Shown: positions 43,719-52,936 of the stretch, in pieces
How the letters are laid out: each line of letters starts with the position of its first letter
Position numbering within the stretch: position 1 is the first letter of the stretch
Source: CBDCFV01 sp965203835
GTDB lineage: Bacteria; Chloroflexota; Dehalococcoidia; Lucifugimonadales; UBA3495
DNA length: 64,000 nt
Assembly (NCBI GenBank): GCA_965203835.1
Contig: OZ241919.1
Location: 310,001 to 374,000 of the forward strand
Reading direction: 5' to 3'
Position numbers and translations under genes: made by a program
The notes under the pieces: generated by a model
Database searches by the model: none
What the model was told of the DNA's origin: nothing
What the model saw: only the letters and a program-made list of their open reading frames with translations

Positions 43719-44225
43719 CTATAGCCCGCTGAGCTTGAACCGCTTGGCCCGTTCGACCAACTCCGTTGCGGTGTGCTTCATGTTTTCCATCTGCTGCGGG
43801 GTGACCTCTCTCTTGATGGAAGCCGGCGCACCGGTGACGAAGGAGCGGTCCGGAATATCGTTGCCGGACAGGACGACCGAGTTGGCGGCTATGAGGCACT
43901 GTTTACCCAGGGTGACCCTGGGCAGGACCGTGCTGTTGTTGCCCAGTAGCGACCCATCGCCGATGCGGTCGCAGTGCACCACCACGGAATGCCCCACGCT
44001 GACGTAGTCGCCGATGACCATCCCGTCGCCGTGAATTACCGATCCCTCTTGAACGTTGACGTAGTCGCCGATGACTATCGTCCGGTCCCCGTCGCCCCTG
44101 ACGGTCACCCCAGGCCAGATGCTGGCGTACTCGCCTATCTCAACGTTGCCGACAACGTAAGCGAACTCGCTAACCCAAGCGGTGTCCGCCACCTTTGGGG
44201 TTATGCCGTTAAGGGTGCGAATCAA
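43719..44225 (-). CDS. Gamma carbonic anhydrase-like hexapeptide protein
   Basis: 168-residue left-handed beta-helix protein (YrdA/PaaY/CaiE group). Hexapeptide turns run from about residue 15 to 125. Zinc-ligand histidines fit SVIHGD, SVGHS and VVVHC as in gamma carbonic anhydrases. A C-terminal helix follows. Real carbonic-anhydrase activity is not certain, since many homologues lack it. Start TTG 44225 is supported by AAGGAGC six bases upstream. Confidence 0.9.
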   Translation of the reverse strand: MIRTLNGITPKVADTAWVSEFAYVVGNVEIGEYASIWPGVTVRGDGDRTIVIGDYVNVQEGSVIHGDGMVIGDYVSVGHSVVVHCDRIGDGSLLGNNSTVLPRVTLGKQCLIAANSVVLSGNDIPDRSFVTGAPASIKREVTPQQMENMKHTATELVERAKRFKLSGL

Positions 44226-44287
44226 TGTATTGCTCCTTGGTCAATGTGTCAGGGGTAAGGACGAGGGAGTCCGGTTGCTCCAACCGG

Positions 44288-44695
44288 TCACTCCGGCTCG
44301 GTCAGCGGTTGCAGGATGTCCAACAAAAGCTCCATCTGGTCCAAGTGCCTGCCGATGACATCAGGACGCAAGAACATCTTGCGTGTGTAGAAGAAACCGT
44401 GTAATTCGTTCGCGCGGGCTCGCATACCGGAAATACGGGCATCACCGGACAAGTCCTCGGCTTGGTACATCACCGTAAAAAACTCGTCGTGTTTCCGGTA
44501 TTGCCAACCCTGCGCCTCTGCCACGGCCTTTGCCATCCACGCGGCCGCGCCCCATCCTTTTTCGGATGCTTGGTGCAAATCATCATCAGCCAAGTACGTC
44601 CGCGCTTTAGCCAGGAATTCTCTGGACTGCCGACGGTAATCGTCTACTGCGGCATTGCCGCGGTCATAGGGTTCGGTCGGGGGTGTTTGAGTCAT
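44288..44695 (-). CDS. PaREP1/HEPN-like protein
   Basis: 135-residue helical protein. The segment DDDLHQASEKGWGAAAWMAKAVAEAQGW is the pattern of PaREP1-type proteins, related to HEPN. The rest continues as helices with KHDEFFTVMYQAEDL and ARANELHGFFYTRKMF. The HEPN catalytic R-x4-6-H is not clear. No MNT nucleotidyltransferase lies next to it, so a toxin-antitoxin role is not supported here. Start ATG 44695. Confidence 0.7.
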   Translation of the reverse strand: MTQTPPTEPYDRGNAAVDDYRRQSREFLAKARTYLADDDLHQASEKGWGAAAWMAKAVAEAQGWQYRKHDEFFTVMYQAEDLSGDARISGMRARANELHGFFYTRKMFLRPDVIGRHLDQMELLLDILQPLTEPE

Positions 44696-44761
44696 TTGAC
44701 CACCTGACTTGCGTATACTCCGAAAGTCCGCTTGCGCTTAATGTCACGATACGGTCTGCAC

Positions 44762-45244
44762 TTAACGAGCCGCCCCCAACGCCCGGCGGGCCTGTTGGTC
44801 CATTTCGCGGTTGATAATCGCCCTCCTCTTGTCATAACGGCGTTTGCCCTTGGCGAGCGCCAAGCCCACTTTGGCAACGTGTCCCTTTATGTACATGCTG
44901 ACGGCCACTATAGTCAGCCCTTTTTCGGCGGCCGAGGAGGTCAATTTGTTGATTTCGTCCCGGTGCAGTAACAGCTTGCGCGGGCGGCGGGGGTTGTGAT
45001 TGTAAATGCTGCCCGCATCGTAGGGCGCGATGTGGGCGTTCACCAGCCACAGCTCGCCCTGCTGGGGACGCGCGTAAGCGTCCCGCAGGTCTACACGGCC
45101 CGCTCTCACCGACTTGATCTCCGTTCCAGTGAGCGCGATGCCGGCTTCATATCTGTCCAACAACTCGTAGTCGTAGCCTGCCCTGCGGTTGGTGGCGATA
45201 GTACGGTTTGGATTTGAGGTTTTTCCTTGTTTTTTCGCGGCCAT
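44762..45244 (-). CDS. smpB: SsrA-binding protein SmpB
   Basis: 160-residue SmpB, which brings tmRNA to stalled ribosomes for trans-translation. Family blocks: TIATNRRAGYDYELLDRYEAGIALTGTEIKSVRAGRVDLRDAYA, VNAHIAPYDAGSIYNHNPRRPRKLLLHRDEI, and the basic tail KGKRRYDKRRAI. tmRNA itself was not found in the window. It follows ctpA by 3 bases, so the two are one operon. Start ATG 45244 follows AGAGGCGG. Confidence 0.97.
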   Translation of the reverse strand: MAAKKQGKTSNPNRTIATNRRAGYDYELLDRYEAGIALTGTEIKSVRAGRVDLRDAYARPQQGELWLVNAHIAPYDAGSIYNHNPRRPRKLLLHRDEINKLTSSAAEKGLTIVAVSMYIKGHVAKVGLALAKGKRRYDKRRAIINREMDQQARRALGAAR

Positions 45245-45247
45245 ACG

Positions 45248-46432
45248 CTATCCGCCTCTGGCAAGTTGTTCCTGCAATATTTCGACGGCGCGGTCCAACT
45301 GGATGTCACCGGAATCGTCAGGGGCGTCAGCCAGCACCACATCCGGGGTTATGCCTGCTCCCTCAATCAATGTTCCGTTGGGAGTGAACCAATGGGCAAT
45401 GGTGAAGTTGACGCCTGACCCGTCCGTCAAAGGCCACAGGTTGTTGACGCTCCCCTTACCGAAAGTGGTATTCCCAACCACGGTCGCCCTTCCATGGTCC
45501 ATTATGGCCCCGGCGAACACCTCGCTGGCGCTGGCGCTGAACTCGTTGACCAGAACGACCATCGGGATGTCCTTCGCCCTGCCGCCGGCCTTGACGCCCC
45601 AATCGGTGCGACTGCCGTGGGCATCGATCTGGTACAGCACCAGACCGTCCTGCAGGAACTGGCTGGTCACGTCTACGACAGCGGAAAGCAGACCTCCCGG
45701 ATTGTTGCGCAAGTCCAACACCAACCCCTTGCCTCGGGAATCTTCAAACTGCCTCAACGCGGCCAAGAGTTCATCGTTGGTGTTACTGGCGAAATTGAAC
45801 ACCCGGAGATGCCCTATACCGTCAGTATTCATAGTGAACTCCACCGAGGTCAGCGGAATAACGCCGCGTGTGATCGGAATGGACACCGGCGTTCCGGTGT
45901 CATCATGGAGAATCAGAAGCGTCACCACGGTGCCCTTGGGCCCGCGAATCAGGTTGACGGCCTCCAGCAGGCTGATTCCCTCGGTGCTCTCGCCCTCGAT
46001 CTCCAGAATAACGTCGCCGGGGCGAATACCCGCCTTCTCTGCCGGTGCTCCGGGCATGGGGGCCAGGATAGTGATATGCCCGTTGCGAATCCCGACCTGT
46101 GCGCCAATGCCCTCGAAAAATCCCTTCAGGTCCTGGTTGGCTACGTTGAATTGGTCAGGGGTGAAAAAGGCCGCGTAAGGGTCATCCAACGCAGCGAGCA
46201 TACCTTTGATCGCACCGTCGCTCATCTCCTGCGGGTCGAGTTCGCCGCCATTGATATGTTCACGCTCCAGAAGTTCCCACACTTCCAAAAGACGTTCGAA
46301 TTCAGGCGGCAACTCCTCCAATTGCGAAGGTGGTTCTTCTTCCCCTCCGAAGACCTGCAAGGCGCAACCACCCGTCAGAAGCAGACACGCCGTCAGCACC
46401 GACAGCAGGCAAACTAACCGAATGCGGGTCAA
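45248..46432 (-). CDS. ctpA: C-terminal processing protease CtpA (S41), lipoprotein
   Basis: 394-residue carboxyl-terminal protease that trims or degrades envelope proteins. It has a signal with lipobox-like LLTGGC (Cys 23) and a PDZ domain near residues 100-180 (APAEKAGIRPGDVILEIEGES). The S41 core has the catalytic Ser in VNEFSASASEVFAGAI near residue 295 and Lys in TTFGKGSVN. Start TTG 46432 is supported by AGGAG nine bases upstream. Followed after 3 bases by smpB, an arrangement seen in other bacteria. Confidence 0.95.
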   Translation of the reverse strand: MTRIRLVCLLSVLTACLLLTGGCALQVFGGEEEPPSQLEELPPEFERLLEVWELLEREHINGGELDPQEMSDGAIKGMLAALDDPYAAFFTPDQFNVANQDLKGFFEGIGAQVGIRNGHITILAPMPGAPAEKAGIRPGDVILEIEGESTEGISLLEAVNLIRGPKGTVVTLLILHDDTGTPVSIPITRGVIPLTSVEFTMNTDGIGHLRVFNFASNTNDELLAALRQFEDSRGKGLVLDLRNNPGGLLSAVVDVTSQFLQDGLVLYQIDAHGSRTDWGVKAGGRAKDIPMVVLVNEFSASASEVFAGAIMDHGRATVVGNTTFGKGSVNNLWPLTDGSGVNFTIAHWFTPNGTLIEGAGITPDVVLADAPDDSGDIQLDRAVEILQEQLARGG

Positions 46433-46595
46433 AGGTAGTTACTCCTGGACAATTGCTGTCCAACCAGCCTTGAGAATTGTTGCGCCATTGTAACATAGGC
46501 CCTTCGTTGACCTGTTGAATCTACATTGAATTCCCAAGCCATAAGGCCGTTTTTGAGTTAAGATTCATCCAAGACTTCCATTAAGAGGAGACAAC

Positions 46596-46934
46596 ATGGC
46601 ATCCATCAGACTGTACTCAGGCGACGATGGCGAATCCCACATCGAAATCATCGACCCGGCCTCCCATCCGGACTGGACCCAGTTGCACGGCGCCAAGGGG
46701 ATCCTATTCAGGGCGATGGAACCAGGGTTTTTCAGCGATTGGCACGTGGCCCCCCGCAGGCAGTACATAATCACCCTATCCGGGGAGGCGGAAATCGGTC
46801 TCGGCGACGGGACAATCCACCGGCTTGGGCCGGGAGACGTCAATCTGGCTGAAGACTTGACAGGCCGGGGACACACCACCCGAGTGGTGGGCAACGTTCC
46901 AAGGATAACCGCCACTGTTCAATTGGAAGACTAA
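46596..46934 (+). CDS. Cupin-like protein
   Basis: 112-residue single-domain beta-barrel protein. The core is SDWHVAPRRQYIITLSGEAEIGLGDG, then RLGPGDVNLAED, which fits a cupin with only some metal ligands kept (H in DWHVA, H in GRGHTTR). Role unknown. Start ATG 46596 follows AGAGGAG. The AhpD-like gene follows 29 bases later and is likely co-transcribed. Confidence 0.8.
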   Translation: MASIRLYSGDDGESHIEIIDPASHPDWTQLHGAKGILFRAMEPGFFSDWHVAPRRQYIITLSGEAEIGLGDGTIHRLGPGDVNLAEDLTGRGHTTRVVGNVPRITATVQLED

Positions 46935-46963
46935 CTCATGCTCGCTGCTGACTGAGGTGAATT

Positions 46964-47524
46964 ATGGCAAGATTGCCCGTAGTAACCAGAGACATGGTGC
47001 CTGAAGAGTTCCGGGACGCTTTCGATGAGCTGACCAAGGACACCGGCGGTACGATCACCGGCGGCCCTGGCTCCATTACCATCAACAGCCCGGAGATGTC
47101 ACTACGGAGAAGCCGTCTCACGGGCTACCTCCGTTTCGAGACCACTTTCCCCAAGAGGATTCAGGAGTTGGCGATCCTGGCCACCGCCCGCGCCATGGAC
47201 TGCCCGTACATCTGGAACGCCCATGCTCCGGCGGCGCGGCAGGAAGGGGTCAGCGACGCATTGGTGGACGCTCTGCGCGACAGGAAGCCCCTGCCCGATA
47301 TGGCTCCCGACGAATCGGCGATTGTCAACTTCTGCGCCGAGTTCTACAGGAACCACAGGGTTTCGTCTTCAACGTTCCAGATAGCCTTGGAACAGTTCGG
47401 TGCGCAGCACCTTGTAGAGATTTCGGCCCTGATGAGCAACTATGCTCAGACGGCCTTCTTCCTGAACACCTTCGAAGTGGACCTGCCGGCAGACCGGACC
47501 GAACCGGTGTTGCCGGTGGAGTAA
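46964..47524 (+). CDS. Carboxymuconolactone decarboxylase/AhpD-like protein
   Basis: 186-residue helical protein of the CMD/AhpD family. The typical core block is LRFETTFPKRIQELAILATARAMDCPYIWNAH, where the second cysteine of the AhpD CxxC is absent (DCPYIW). It is thus more like a decarboxylase-type or orphan member than a peroxiredoxin partner. Start ATG 46964 follows GAGGTG. Convergent with the CoA-transferase gene. Confidence 0.85.
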   Translation: MARLPVVTRDMVPEEFRDAFDELTKDTGGTITGGPGSITINSPEMSLRRSRLTGYLRFETTFPKRIQELAILATARAMDCPYIWNAHAPAARQEGVSDALVDALRDRKPLPDMAPDESAIVNFCAEFYRNHRVSSSTFQIALEQFGAQHLVEISALMSNYAQTAFFLNTFEVDLPADRTEPVLPVE

Positions 47525-47579
47525 GGTCAAGCGTTTCGTTGCAACCAGATGGTTTGCGCGAAACCGCCGATGGACGTTC

Positions 47580-48992
47580 TTACACCGCCCGCTCCGGCCA
47601 CACCGGGTTGTGGTAACCAAGGGGTACGGACGGCCTGGCCCAGTAGGGCTGGGTCTCCGAGAGTTGCAGCACGGGCGCCAAGTGCTGCAACCGGCCTCCA
47701 GGTACGTCGGTAGCTGTTGACCACCGTTCTATCTCTTCCGGGGTGAAGTCCTGCGGCACGTCCTGTAGTTCCGCTTCCGGGACTTGGCCGCGTTCCACAA
47801 GCCATCGTCCGGTTTGCGCCAAAGAGATACGGACCAGCCAACTGCCTCCTTCGCGGACCCGGCGGGCCAAGGCCGTCAAAGCCCCGAACGCCATCAGGTA
47901 GCCGGTGAGATAGTCGATGGCTGAAACCGGGTAGAATTGCGGTCCCGGCTCCGCTCCGGGAAACAGCTTCCCCTGCCGGTCGGTTATGCCGCTTACCGTT
48001 TGCACTACCGTATCGAAGCCCCGCCGCGAAGCCCACGGCCCCACACAGCCAAATGCCGACAGAGAGACATATACGATGCCGGGACGCAGATTGGCCAAAT
48101 CCTCAGGAGACAGCCCCCGTTGCGCCAGAGTGCCCGGCCGGTATCCTTGGGAGAAAACGTCGGCTTCGCTGACCAGTCCCCGCAGGGTATCCACGTCCTT
48201 CTTTTCCCGCAGGTCGAGGAAGGCTGAAAGCTTGCCGTGGCCGGTGTCGTGTTCCTGTGAAGCGCTGCTGGGCAGGTGGCTGGCGGTTATCTTCAACACG
48301 TCGGCGCCGTGTTCGGCCAGGGTGCGGGCGCAGGTCGGCCCGGCCAATACGCGGGTAAGGTCCAGAACCCTGACCCCCGATAATGGCCTGGGGCCCTCGG
48401 GCAGGGGTTGCGGGGGACAGTCGCCGATCTTTTCGATCTCCAACAGGGGCAGGGAAGCGACGGCGGCGGCTTGCGGATGTTGCGACCACTCCTCCATGGA
48501 CCGCACCATTCCCCCGGCGCCATTTGCGGCTATGATGGCTTCCTCAAGTTCCAGGGCGTCCCAGCGGGCCACTGCCTGACGCACCGCTTCCCGGTCTTCC
48601 TCTACGCCCAGCACGCTCAAGGCCGCGTCGCGATGGTTGGGGAAGTTGCAGTGGAGATAGCTCCAGCGGCCGTTTTGGGCGGGGTACACCCCCATCACCG
48701 GGGTCCGCTCGGCGGCGACCGGCGCATCGTCCATTATCATATACCGGCTGCTGCGCAACGAGGCCGTGGCCCGCCGGGTGTCGACGCTGATGTCTTGGCC
48801 ACGCCCGGTCCGTAGCTTCCAAATATCCGAAACCGCAAGACCGACGGCAGCGAGGCTGGCCGCGGCCGTTTCACCTATACGAAAGGGTGTCGGCAGAATC
48901 GGGTCCCTACCGCCCGTAATTTCGACTCCGGCGGCGCGTTGGGTGTCCCAACCTGCGGCGGAAAGAATTGTGGACAGAGTTTCGTCAATCAC
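47580..48992 (-). CDS. CoA-transferase family III (CaiB/BaiF)
   Basis: 470-residue family III CoA-transferase fold. Family blocks are RVLDLTRVLAGPTCARTLAEHGADVLKI near residue 210, SAFLDLREKKDVDTLRGLVSEADVFSQGYRPGTLAQRGLS, and GIVYVSLSAFG. The N-terminal 200 residues form a second related region (GETAAASLAAVGLAVSDIWKLRTGRGQ), so the two halves look circularly arranged compared with standard CaiB. The donor and acceptor CoA esters are unknown. Start GTG 48992 follows AGGAG. Confidence 0.88.
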   Translation of the reverse strand: MIDETLSTILSAAGWDTQRAAGVEITGGRDPILPTPFRIGETAAASLAAVGLAVSDIWKLRTGRGQDISVDTRRATASLRSSRYMIMDDAPVAAERTPVMGVYPAQNGRWSYLHCNFPNHRDAALSVLGVEEDREAVRQAVARWDALELEEAIIAANGAGGMVRSMEEWSQHPQAAAVASLPLLEIEKIGDCPPQPLPEGPRPLSGVRVLDLTRVLAGPTCARTLAEHGADVLKITASHLPSSASQEHDTGHGKLSAFLDLREKKDVDTLRGLVSEADVFSQGYRPGTLAQRGLSPEDLANLRPGIVYVSLSAFGCVGPWASRRGFDTVVQTVSGITDRQGKLFPGAEPGPQFYPVSAIDYLTGYLMAFGALTALARRVREGGSWLVRISLAQTGRWLVERGQVPEAELQDVPQDFTPEEIERWSTATDVPGGRLQHLAPVLQLSETQPYWARPSVPLGYHNPVWPERAV

Positions 48993-49050
48993 TTGTGAAT
49001 CTCTCCTGGATCAATTGGACCAAATACCAACAACCACAACATTCACGCCA

Positions 49051-49091
49051 ATTATACGCCAGCCGGTTCTGGAGGCGATAGAAAATATAAT
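49051..49091. promoter_or_regulatory. Divergent -10 elements between CoA-transferase and HMGS-like gene
   Basis: Perfect TATAAT on the minus strand at 49056-49051 and on the plus strand at 49086-49091. Neither has a good -35, so assignment is tentative. Confidence 0.35.
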
Positions 49092-49175
49092 CGCCCCAGT
49101 CAGAGTTGACCAAGCTTGCGCCGCCAACGAATAAACGCTAGCATGAAGGCTACTTGGCCTGTCCGGGAGACTTTT

Positions 49176-50594
49176 TTGGCAGGAATCGCTGCGTTTGGCG
49201 CTTACGTTCCCCGGTACCGGCTTGGTGGTGACACTGCCGGTTGGAACTCAAAGTCGGAGCGGTCCATCGCCAACTTCGACGAAGACAGCGTTACCATGGG
49301 AGTCGCGGCCGGCTTGGACTGCCTGCAAGGCACGGACAGACAGAGCGTGGACGGCATTATTTTCGCCACCACCACTCCTCCCTACGCCGAAAAGCAATGC
49401 GCCGCGATAATCGCCAATGCCCTTGACCTGCGAAGGGATATTTTCTCCGCCGATATTACCGGGGTGCTGAGAGCGGGCACCGCCGGGATAAAGGCAGCCC
49501 TTGACTCGGTATCGGCCGGCACCGCCGGGCAGGTGCTGGTAATAGCCAGCGACAACCGGCAGGGAGCGCCAAAGGGAGACGCGGAACGAAATTCGGGGGA
49601 CGGCGCGGCCGCATTCCTCATATCCAGGGAAGGGACGATCGCCGCGCTCGAAGGCTTCTACTCCATTACCGATAACATGCTGGACACTTGGCGTTCTCCG
49701 CAGGACCCGTTTGTCCGTTCCTGGGAAGACAGGTTTGCCACGGAAGAGGGACTGGGCCGGGTTCTCGGCGAGGCTGTATCGGGGTTTTTCTACCAAGAGG
49801 GGTTGTCGCCTCGGGACGTTTCCAAGGTCGCCCTTTACGCCCCCGACGGGCGCCGGCACAGTCAACTGGCCCGGCAACTGGGATTCAGCACCGAGCAGGT
49901 GCAAGACCCGCTGTTCGGCCAGATGGGCAACACCGGAGCAGCCTTCCCCTTGATGTTGCTCGCCGGTGCCCTGGAACAGGCCGAAGCAGGCCAATTGCTG
50001 CTGGTAGTTTCCTATGGGGACGGCAGCGACGTTATTGGCTTTCGCACTACGGGAGACTTGGTCAAGTTGCGGCCTCCCATGGGAGTTACCGGGTACTTGA
50101 ACTCCAAGTTGGTGCTGGATGACTACGAGACGTACGCCGGGTGGCGCAACGTTTGGGTAACCGACTCAGATACGCGGCGTCCGACCCCGTCGTCTCCTTC
50201 GGCGACGGCTCTGTGGCGGGAAAACGACCAGAACATCCGGCTTTATGGGACCACATGCAACAGGTGCGGCTACGTTCAGTACCCGCCTCAGATAGTTTGC
50301 GTCAATTGTCGTGCTAGGGACGACTCGTTTCCGGTCCGCTTGAGCGACCAACCGGCCAAGGTATTCACTTATTCCATGGACTACTTGGCAGCCAGCGCAG
50401 ATACTCCTTTGGTGATCGCGGCGGTGGACTTTCAATGCGGCGGGCGAATGCTTTGCATGATAACCGACCGCGCTCTCGAAGAAGTGAAAATCGGCATGGC
50501 GGTCGAAATGAGCTTCCGCAAGCTGCGAGTCGTAAACGGCATCCATAACTACTACTGGAAGGCGATTCCCCAACGCTCCAAGCGTGGGGACTAG
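49176..50594 (+). CDS. HMG-CoA synthase-like protein fused to DUF35 OB-fold domain
   Basis: 472-residue fusion. Residues 1-345 are a thiolase-fold unit of the HMG-CoA synthase/KAS III type (AGIAAFGAYVPRYRL at the start, GNTGAAFPLMLLAGAL). The catalytic-Cys block reads TGVLRAGTAGIKAAL, with Leu where archaeal HMG-CoA synthases have Cys. Residues 365-472 are a DUF35 zinc ribbon (CNRCGYVQYPPQIVCVNC) plus OB fold. Start TTG 49176 has GGGAG upstream and matches the family start; ATG 49143 is the alternative. The thiolase gene follows 16 bases later, as in archaeal thiolase/HMGS/DUF35 complexes. Confidence 0.85.
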   Translation: MAGIAAFGAYVPRYRLGGDTAGWNSKSERSIANFDEDSVTMGVAAGLDCLQGTDRQSVDGIIFATTTPPYAEKQCAAIIANALDLRRDIFSADITGVLRAGTAGIKAALDSVSAGTAGQVLVIASDNRQGAPKGDAERNSGDGAAAFLISREGTIAALEGFYSITDNMLDTWRSPQDPFVRSWEDRFATEEGLGRVLGEAVSGFFYQEGLSPRDVSKVALYAPDGRRHSQLARQLGFSTEQVQDPLFGQMGNTGAAFPLMLLAGALEQAEAGQLLLVVSYGDGSDVIGFRTTGDLVKLRPPMGVTGYLNSKLVLDDYETYAGWRNVWVTDSDTRRPTPSSPSATALWRENDQNIRLYGTTCNRCGYVQYPPQIVCVNCRARDDSFPVRLSDQPAKVFTYSMDYLAASADTPLVIAAVDFQCGGRMLCMITDRALEEVKIGMAVEMSFRKLRVVNGIHNYYWKAIPQRSKRGD

Positions 50595-50610
50595 GGTTGG
50601 AGAAGAGACC

Positions 50611-51783
50611 ATGAGCGGCATCAGGGACAAGGTAGCAATAATGGGAATGGGCTGCACCAAGTTTGGCGAACGTTGGGACGCCAACGCCGCGGACCTGATG
50701 GTGGAGGCAGCTTACGAGGCCTTCGCCGACGCGGGCGTAGAGGGCAAGGATATACAAGCCGCTTGGCTGGGCACCGTTGGCTCCTTCCGCACCGGCCAAC
50801 CGCTGGCAGAGGCGTTGAAGCTGGACTACATTCCCATTACCAGGGTGGAAAACGCCTGCGCCACTGCCACTGACGCCTTCCGCAACGCTTGCTATGCCGT
50901 GGCGGCCGGCGTTTACGACATTGTGCTGGCCCTGGGAGTGGAGAAGCTGAAAGACTCGGGGTTCTCCGGCCTTGCCATCCCGGAGCCGCCGGGGGCGGAC
51001 GTAGCTCCGCCCACACCTCCGCCGGCCCAGTTTGCCATGGCGGCTACTCGTTACTTTCACCACTACGACATTCCCTACGACCAAGGAAAGGAGACCCTGG
51101 CCCGCATTGCCGCCAAGAATCACCACAACGGCTCCTTGAATCCCAAGGCCCACTTCCAGCGGGAAGTCAGCACCGAGCAGGTGATTAACGCGCCCATGAT
51201 CGCGTGGCCCTTGGGGTTGTTCGATTGCTGCGGGGTCAGCGACGGCGCGGCGGCGGCCATCATAACAACACCGGAGATAGCGCGAAGCTTCCGGGACGAC
51301 TATGTGCTGGTCAAGGGACTGGGCTTGGCCGTGGGCGCTTTCGGAGTGTTGCGCAACGATTGGGACTTCGTCCACTTTCCCGAGACGGTCAGGGCCAGCC
51401 AAGCATGTTACGAGGAGGCGGGCATATCCGACCCGCGGCGGGAGCTGGACATGGCCATGGTCCACGACTGCTTCACCATTACCGAATTGATAATCTGCGA
51501 GGACCTGGGGTTCAGCCCCAGGGGGAAAGCGGGCGAGGACGTGGAGGCGGGATCCTTTGGATTGGAAGGCGATTTGCCGGTAAACACCGACGGAGGCCTC
51601 AAATGCTTCGGGCATCCCGTCGGGGCCAGCGGCATCAGGATGATTTACGAGGTCTACAAGCAGATACAGGGGAAAGCCGGTCCGCGCCAGTTGCAAAAGG
51701 CCGATTTGGGCCTGACCCATAACCTGGGAGGCCGCCCCGGCTCTTTCACCTGCTCGGTAGCCGTTTTCGGGGCCCGTGACTGA
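50611..51783 (+). CDS. Thiolase family protein (SCP-x type)
   Basis: 390-residue thiolase of the sterol-carrier-protein-x/archaeal acetoacetyl-CoA-thiolase group. Catalytic cysteine C83 in VENACATATDAFRNA, the HDC motif in MVHDCFTITELI, and the GHPVGASGIRM block are all present. It could make or split a 3-oxoacyl-CoA, passing it to the DUF35-fused partner encoded just upstream (inference from archaeal complexes). Start ATG 50611 follows GGAGAAGAG. A strong terminator ends the unit. Confidence 0.92.
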   Translation: MSGIRDKVAIMGMGCTKFGERWDANAADLMVEAAYEAFADAGVEGKDIQAAWLGTVGSFRTGQPLAEALKLDYIPITRVENACATATDAFRNACYAVAAGVYDIVLALGVEKLKDSGFSGLAIPEPPGADVAPPTPPPAQFAMAATRYFHHYDIPYDQGKETLARIAAKNHHNGSLNPKAHFQREVSTEQVINAPMIAWPLGLFDCCGVSDGAAAAIITTPEIARSFRDDYVLVKGLGLAVGAFGVLRNDWDFVHFPETVRASQACYEEAGISDPRRELDMAMVHDCFTITELIICEDLGFSPRGKAGEDVEAGSFGLEGDLPVNTDGGLKCFGHPVGASGIRMIYEVYKQIQGKAGPRQLQKADLGLTHNLGGRPGSFTCSVAVFGARD

Positions 51784-51816
51784 ACTTTCACCAACCCCGA
51801 CCTGACCCGGCGCATG

Positions 51817-51843
51817 ACACCCCTGTAATGCAGGGGTGTTTTT
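51817..51843 (+). terminator. Terminator after the thiolase gene
   Basis: Perfect 9-bp stem ACACCCCTG/CAGGGGTGT, loop TAATG, then TTTTT. Confidence 0.9.
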
Positions 51844-51909
51844 GCGACAACCGATGTGGGCAATTATCAAAGAAGTCTTGGAAATTGCCCAAATCGGTCG
51901 CCAAATTCA

Positions 51910-51939
51910 TTGAATCTCTTCAAAGGGCATTGGTATAAA
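51910..51939 (+). promoter_or_regulatory. Candidate minCDE promoter
   Basis: TTGAAT, an 18-base spacer, then TATAAA, about 100 bases before the minC start. Confidence 0.45.
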
Positions 51940-52036
51940 CGAGGTTACATAAGGTGAAGCACTCAGCGTCAACAGATTCGCCTGTGTAACATAATCTGCT
52001 TCAAGCGCGACGCCGCGCCATTTGGATGATCGCCTC

Positions 52037-52936
52037 ATGTTAGATTACGCTCCGGTAAAAGTATCTGGACGAGGCACAAATGCCGAGTTCATCATCGACG
52101 ATTCAATGCCCTTCGCGGAGACGTCGGAGGCATTAAAAGGTTACTTGACTGAACACCGGGGGCTCTGGTCCGGCGGTGAAATAATCTTGACGGTCGGTAC
52201 CCGGTTTTTTTCCGAGGAGCAACTGTCCGGGTTCAAGGATATTATCGAAAACGAGTCAGGGTTACGAGTGGTCCGGTTCTCGTGCGTACCGGATGCCACT
52301 GGAGAATCGCCTGTAGACTATGCTGCTCAATATCCGAATTTTCCGCAGCACAATGCTGTCCTGACTTCCATACCAGACGATGTATTTGTGTCGGGCAACC
52401 CAACACCCAAGTCGGACAAGGCGGTGATAGAGCCGCACGCCGGTCCCGGGGCATCAGAATTGGAACTCAAAGGGAACTCGGCAAGCCCTGCCTCCCAAGC
52501 CCAAACGAAGCGCAGACCGGCAACGACCAAGCAGAGCAGCCACTCCAAGGGGAACGTCGAATCCGCGTTGCTGGTCAAGTCCACCTGCCGCTCTGGCGAA
52601 ATCATTACCCACGATGGCGATGTGGTGGTGTTGGGCGACGTCAACCCTGGCGCCGAGGTAGTGGCGGAAGGGGACATAGTAATAGTTGGGTGCCTGCGAG
52701 GATACGCTCACGCCGGTTCCAGCGGCTATACCGAAGCCACCATAGTGGCGTTGAGCCTCGGTTCACCCCGCATTCAAATCGGTCCTTATGTGGGTGTCTT
52801 CGCCGACTCGGGACCGTGGATCAGAGATACGGAAACCGTCCCGGTCATCGCTTACGTCCGGGGGCAGTCCATCCACTTGGCGGCGTTCGAGGGACGTTTC
52901 GCCAATTACGGGAGGGGGGAGTTGTATGACGGGTAG
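52037..52936 (+). CDS. minC: Septum site-determining protein MinC
   Basis: 299-residue FtsZ-assembly inhibitor. The N-terminal domain (residues 1-95) has the EALKGYLTEHRGLWSGGEIILTVG pattern. A long Ser/Pro/Lys linker (100-185) leads to the C-terminal beta-helix domain, with THDGDVVVLGDVNPGAEVVAEGDIVIVGCLRGYAHAG near 200-240, which binds MinD. Start ATG 52037 was chosen; TTG 52022 is in frame. It overlaps minD by 11 bases. Confidence 0.95.
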   Translation: MLDYAPVKVSGRGTNAEFIIDDSMPFAETSEALKGYLTEHRGLWSGGEIILTVGTRFFSEEQLSGFKDIIENESGLRVVRFSCVPDATGESPVDYAAQYPNFPQHNAVLTSIPDDVFVSGNPTPKSDKAVIEPHAGPGASELELKGNSASPASQAQTKRRPATTKQSSHSKGNVESALLVKSTCRSGEIITHDGDVVVLGDVNPGAEVVAEGDIVIVGCLRGYAHAGSSGYTEATIVALSLGSPRIQIGPYVGVFADSGPWIRDTETVPVIAYVRGQSIHLAAFEGRFANYGRGELYDG

